Source: Geosiphon pyriformis (taxonomy: Eukaryota > Glomeromycota > Glomeromycetes > Archaeosporales > Geosiphonaceae). Taken from it: DNA of 64,000 nt. This document shows, piece after piece, positions 59,555 to 64,000 of the stretch (position 1 is its first letter; each line of letters opens with the position of its first letter). Made by a program: the position numbers and the translations under genes. Where the stretch lies: positions 480,447 through 544,446 of the forward strand of contig JAAOMT010000135.1 of assembly GCA_016748015.1 (NCBI GenBank), in the 5' to 3' direction. A model generated the notes under the pieces. That model did not search any database, was not told where the DNA came from, and saw only the letters and a program-made list of their open reading frames with translations.

Positions 59555-60720
59555 TTAAAAAAAAAAACCAATTAGCAGTTGTGCTACAGAATTGGAATCA
59601 GAAATTAATCTTAATACAAACTTTGATAATAATGACAATAACAGTTTCAATAGTATTAACAATGACAATAATAATAATTCAAACTTTAATTTAAATCTTA
59701 AGCAATATATTATGCTTTCAAATTTTTTTATAAAACAAAAACTAAAATAGTTCAATAATAATAATAAAAGTATTATGCTAAAAGATATGCATAATATTAA
59801 TACCAAATTTAATTTAGATATTCTAAAAAAGATACCATTATCATGAAATTTAATACATGTACTTGTATAGATCTAAAAATAGTCTTGAAAATTTTGACAA
59901 TAATGGTTCAATTAGTATCTAAATTTAGTTTAGTAAAAAAAAAATTAACATCAAAAAAGAAATAATTAATACGGAATATATAAAAAATATTATTGCAATA
60001 CTACAAACAAATCAAAAAAAGCATATACAATTGAACCAAATGAAAAGATAATACAGACAATATTTTTATTTTTGGTGAAAATAATTCAGTTAATATTAGT
60101 AAAAACAAGAAAAAAATTAGTAATAATTACATGAAAGATAAATAGATTCGAATTTATGAGTAGAATAAAAGTATTAATTTATATAGCAAAAATAGAAATT
60201 ATTAATCAGAAAAAAATTATCTCTACACATTAATCAATTTTTATTTTACTTTATAATTAGTACATATTAGCTATAAAAAAAAAGTAAAAAATCAATCCCA
60301 ATTGTTTAAAATAGAATTTATTATTTGCAAATCAAAAAAAATTGCTATTACCAATCTGTATTTGCTAGCCAAAAACTACAAACACATTAAAATTCAAATC
60401 TATAATACTATCAGAGATCTAATAAAATTATTAATTAGAACTATTATTGAGTACTTAAACACTAAAGTTAAAAATCAAATACCAATTATTATTCCAAATT
60501 TTTTGTAACTTTGTGAATATGTGAATATTATATTACAAACTATTTATGGATTAAAAAAATGCTATTTGCTATAACTAGAGCAATTAAACCAAATAAACTT
60601 GAAAAATCTAGATTTATTTTAACAAATGCAAATTAAATTGCTGCTCAACAATTTTACTAACATTTTTGCAAGTAAAAATGAATTGGCAAAATTGATATCA
60701 TCCAATATTCATATTGACAT
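59555..60720 (+). pseudogene. dUTPase-like domain, linker and RT N-terminus of element 2
   Basis: An Asn-rich spacer, then NTKFNLDI (motif 1), KKAYTIEPNEKIIQTIFLFL (motif 4, Gln kept) and a decayed motif 5 near 60130, then the linker 60302-60508 (LYLLAKNYKHIKIQIYNTIR). RT starts near 60590 (LLLNNFTNIFASKNE) and is cut off near 60720 where sequence of opposite orientation begins. Confidence 0.65.
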
Positions 60721-63468
60721 AATACATTGCATATTTTTTTTTAACCAAGAATATTATTTTACATTTTTTTATCAAGTAAAATTTATTCATAAACTAAACA
60801 CAATTTGTTGTCCTACTTTTTTTGTTATTTTAGATATTAAATATATTTTTAATAATACACTTTGCAATAATAGCAAGTTTGCATTTTATATTTTTTTCTG
60901 ATAAAATTCAAGTTTTCATAAATAAAAGCTTTTTTTTGCAGTTTATGTATTTAAGTGAAATATAAGATAGGTGTTTTCTTAATATTGGTATCAAATATAG
61001 AATATTTCAATTATTGGCTGATTTTTTTGTGATGATAATAGCTTAAAATTCATCATCTTTTTTTTTTTCTTTTTTGTTTTAGATAAGTATTAATAATAGT
61101 TTATTGTATTTATCTTTAGCCCATAAGATTTAATAGGCTTTCCAAATAGATTTTTTTTTCTTTTTCTTTAGCTTGTTTAATAATTGCTCTTTTGAAAGAG
61201 CTTTAAAATATCTACAAGTAACAAATACTTGAATATACTGACTATTAAATGTTAGCTAAAGCTCTTAAGTATTTCAGTTAAATATAATATTAGTTTTAAA
61301 TAGCCAGTTATTACCAATAAAAGCTTGATAATATGTGGCTTTTATCACTAAAACTTTAATTAACACAGTAATATTATTAACTTTAAAAAAAAGTCATTAA
61401 TTTTACCAATAGAAGTCTTAATTTTTTTATTAATAATAATAATTCTGGCATTGGCAGTTTAATTAACTCAGTAATCTAATTGGTTTATAAGTTGTTATGT
61501 AATAATATTATTTGCTAAATCACTATTAAGAATTAGTTTAATAGATTGGTTATTAATTTTGGCATTAGTATACATAGTGATAATTAGTTTGATATTAAAA
61601 ATAGCTTTACTAAATAGCAGTATGTCTTCTAAGTTTTTTAACTCAAAGAAAACTATAGTAACTAGTGATTTGTTTTTGGTGATAGTTGTTGATAGAATAT
61701 TGTTAATAAGTAATTTGTTAGTTTTTAGCAAGTTAGGTATTGTGATTTTTGGAATTATTAAGAAACTTAAATAGTTTTAAGAATTTGGGTTTTGAGTATA
61801 CTCATTTCTTAAATTTTTTAAACATAATTCTAATAACTGGTTTAATAAACTGAAAATTGATTGATACATAACTATTGCTGATTTCCAATTTTGTTGAATA
61901 TGGGTAATTTTTGGTTTTTGGCTTCTGATAGATATTTGAATTGAAATTTGGAATGGTATTTGGATTTGTTGGAGTTAATAGATAACTAATGACTATAAAA
62001 CTTGATAAATTACCAGTATTGGAGTTTAATAAATAGGAGGTAAGTATATTGGTTGTTGCATTATTGGTATATAATAGAGTTAATATTAATAGTATTCTAA
62101 TGCTAAATTATTGGCATAATTCTGAATTTGAAATCTGCAATTGGGATTTCAATATTAATTTCCTAATTATAGATTATTTAATCTTGTTCTACAGTTTATT
62201 TTCAAGTGTTTTTGTTTGTTACAATAATAGCAAATACATATTTTTTGCTGCTATTATTAAATTATTAATAATGATAAACATAACTAATTTTGGAATTAAT
62301 TAAAGATTCCTTGATGATTATAATATTGGAAAGATTGATAAATTGTCTAATTATTAGTTAAGTATTTTTTAATTTTCTAATTAATTGTTTTGCCAAATTA
62401 CTTTAACTTAGTATTCAGTTTAGATAATTTATTTATTACTAAATTTACAGCTTAAATATAGTTGGCTTCAAGTTTAGCTAATTTAAAATCTCTGACATGT
62501 ATAACTGTATCTTGAATAAACTGCTGCATAATTTACAAATAAATTGATTTAAGATTTGTGGTATTGTAAAGTAGTCAGCATTAATTGCTTGAATTTAATA
62601 CAGATTTTTATAGAAATGTTCTAAATAAGTAATAACTGTTTTATTATTATTTTGTTTAATTGTGATAAACTAATTAACAGTCAATTAATGTTATTATAAT
62701 TACTAAAATACTATAGAAATGTGATTTTAAATGTGTCAAAATCTTGGAATTTGTTTAGATATGCTTGAACATTGTTTTTTTATCAGTGAATTTTTTTAAT
62801 TTGGCAATTAATGTATAGATTATTGATGCAAGTTGTTGTTATTATGGTTGTTAAGAAGTTATTTGAAATCAGATTTTGATTATTAATTTTCTGATCATTG
62901 TTTTTTTTTTAATTTGGTTTCTGTTTAATTGCTTATAAATTTGAAATTAGGTTAAGGTGGCAATAATCAAAGTTCTGATGAAGTTGTTGGTTACAATTTA
63001 AATTTTTTAAAATAATTACCATAGGTTTTTAATAATCATGATTTTTTTTGATTGTTTTAAAACAGAACTTGAGTTACAGGTGTTTTTACAGTTAATAGTA
63101 ATATAAATTTTGATAATATATAGATAATACTTCTTAGTATATAATAATAAGATAGATGTAATGAAAAAACAATTCTGAATTTCTTTCAATTAGATGGTTG
63201 TATTAGTTTAGAAGTGTTTGCTGGTGTTTGTATTCTGTTTTTGTTTTTATCTGCAAATGTGATTGGAAACTTTTGTTGAGTGTATTTTTTGATTTTGCAA
63301 TTAATTTTTGTAAAAATTGGAATAAAACTATAATTTTGTGGAAAGTTGGTGTATTATAGTAGTTTTATATAAAAATTTCTAATAGTAATTTCTAGATCTT
63401 TTTGGTTTTCTAAGTAGTATATAATTTTTTTATTAACATAAAAATTGAAAGCTAATTTTGCTGGCCAG
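60721..63468 (-). mobile_element. Ty3/gypsy element 4, partial copy in opposite orientation
   Basis: In minus orientation: gag (63468 to about 61800; a decayed gag start, zinc knuckle CYYCNKQKHLKINC near 62185-62230 fully kept), protease (61350-61731, catalytic motif now LILNSDLAN so the Asp is lost) and part of the Cys-rich domain (60735-60905). Neither LTR is present: the right side is cut by a new LTR-like sequence at 63469, the left by the junction with element 2. Confidence 0.75.
61350..61731 (-). pseudogene. aspartic protease of element 4 (catalytic Asp lost)
   Basis: The 78-residue open stretch at 61495-61731 includes TMYTNAKINNQSIKLILNSD, where Asn replaces the catalytic Asp seen in elements 1, 2 and 5. 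Confidence 0.7.
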
Positions 63469-64000
63469 TGTTACGGTTTAAGAATTTAGCAAAAAGAATC
63501 ATAAAAATAATACAAACTATTCAATCATAATATAGCACAGTAATAAGCTTAGAAAGGTAATGATTAACATAGTAGCAAACACCATCTTGTGATAGTGGCA
63601 AGCACCAGTTCACAATAGCAGCCAACACCAACTGGTGATAGCAGCAAGCACCAGGTTGAAATATCAAAAAGAAAGTATTTTCTCGTAGAACTACAAACAT
63701 GTATATATACAGTAGTTTTAATATTGGGAAAGAATCAATCAAGTAATAAAAATCATAACTTATCAAGCAATAAATCCAATTTTATCCAACAAACTCCACT
63801 TTAAATCATACTTTCAAATTAAATATCCCAAGAAACCTTTAAAATCAAAAAGAAATGAAAAAGAATATTTAAAACTGAACTATCACAACCCAAAGTATTA
63901 AGAAACCTACTTGTATTATTTATTGAATGAAACTATCATTCATCAACTGAATTCCTTGGAAGAATAATCCTTGATCAAGATTATTCACGTTGTTACTAAT
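63469..64000 (+). repeat. probable LTR of another family, cut by the window end
   Basis: TGTTACGG at 63469 abuts truncated gag, so a new insertion starts here. It holds four 23-bp tandem units (63571-63662; AGCAGCAAGCACCA type), then TATATA at about 63702 and an AATCAAG-rich stretch. No end or internal domain is visible. The minus-strand open stretch at 63521-63766 overlaps the tandem repeat and is probably not a gene. Orientation is uncertain. Confidence 0.5.

Larger units (their letters stand above)
43107..60720 (+). mobile_element. Ty3/gypsy element 2, expanded by nested insertions, 3' truncated
   Basis: 5' LTR 43107-43926, then gag, protease, Cys-rich, dUTPase-like and RT N-terminus spread over 17.6 kb because LINE2 (44656-53006), a family B LTR (53820-55745) and a family A LTR (57236-58968) are inserted. 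Removing the three insertions leaves about 5.6 kb of co-linear element. It ends near 60720, within RT, against an inverted copy (element 4). Confidence 0.8.

Noticed and set aside
63521-63766. 81-codon minus-strand frame with repeated CCLPL-like words
   Set aside because: It is produced by the 23-bp tandem repeat in the edge LTR.
1-64000. CRISPR array, toxin-antitoxin, prophage or other prokaryotic defence system
   Set aside because: Introns, eukaryotic gene families and retrotransposons show this is a fungal nuclear sequence; periodic repeats found are LTR palindromes and microsatellites without spacers.

Overview
Eukaryotic, AT-rich nuclear DNA, almost certainly from a filamentous fungus; the transposon families (an AP-endonuclease LINE with a zinc-knuckle ORF1, and Ty3/gypsy elements with a TGTTAC...GTAACA LTR and a dUTPase-like segment) look to me like those of arbuscular mycorrhizal fungi (Glomeromycotina). 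That placement rests on recalled family resemblance, not on a search. The host genes have short fungal introns (about 40-500 bp). LAYOUT: (1) 1-18.4 kb is transposon wreckage: a minus-strand LINE (LINE1) split by a 10.0-kb minus-strand Ty3/gypsy element, then LINE3 remnants, one solo LTR and one degraded LTR. (2) About 18.5-34.1 kb is a gene island, richer in CG dinucleotides and sprinkled with GA and ATT microsatellites. It holds a decayed unknown ORF set, a Gly/Ser-rich protein with a CxxC motif (minus), a thioredoxin fused to a phosphatase-like domain that lacks its catalytic Cys and Arg, a four-CBS-motif protein with a GC-AG intron, an RBR-type E3 ubiquitin ligase, and a carnitine/acylcarnitine mitochondrial carrier with a 9-nt micro-exon. 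(3) 34.1-64 kb is a deeply nested transposon pile: an old Ty3/gypsy copy (element 5) is hit in its RT by element 2; element 2 is hit in gag by a younger LINE (LINE2) and by a solo LTR, and in its Cys-rich region by another LTR; LINE2 and the LTRs carry further LTR insertions. An inverted partial copy (element 4) and the edge of a different LTR family close the window. HOW THE PARTS RELATE: the host genes are unrelated housekeeping or regulatory functions and do not form an operon-like pathway. The transposons form one interacting history. At three junctions, removing an LTR insertion plus one 4-bp target duplication rebuilds the host reading frame, and at the others the LTR edges and duplications fit without a frame test, so insertion order can be read directly. 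All transposon ORFs are broken, largely by C-to-T and G-to-A type changes (Trp, Gln or Arg codons to stops, Asp to Asn at active sites) together with CG loss, as expected from cytosine deamination. I see no tRNA, rRNA, CRISPR or prokaryotic defence system. The most system-like novelty is the gag-protease-CysRich-dUTPase-RT order of the Ty3/gypsy family, seen in four degraded copies.
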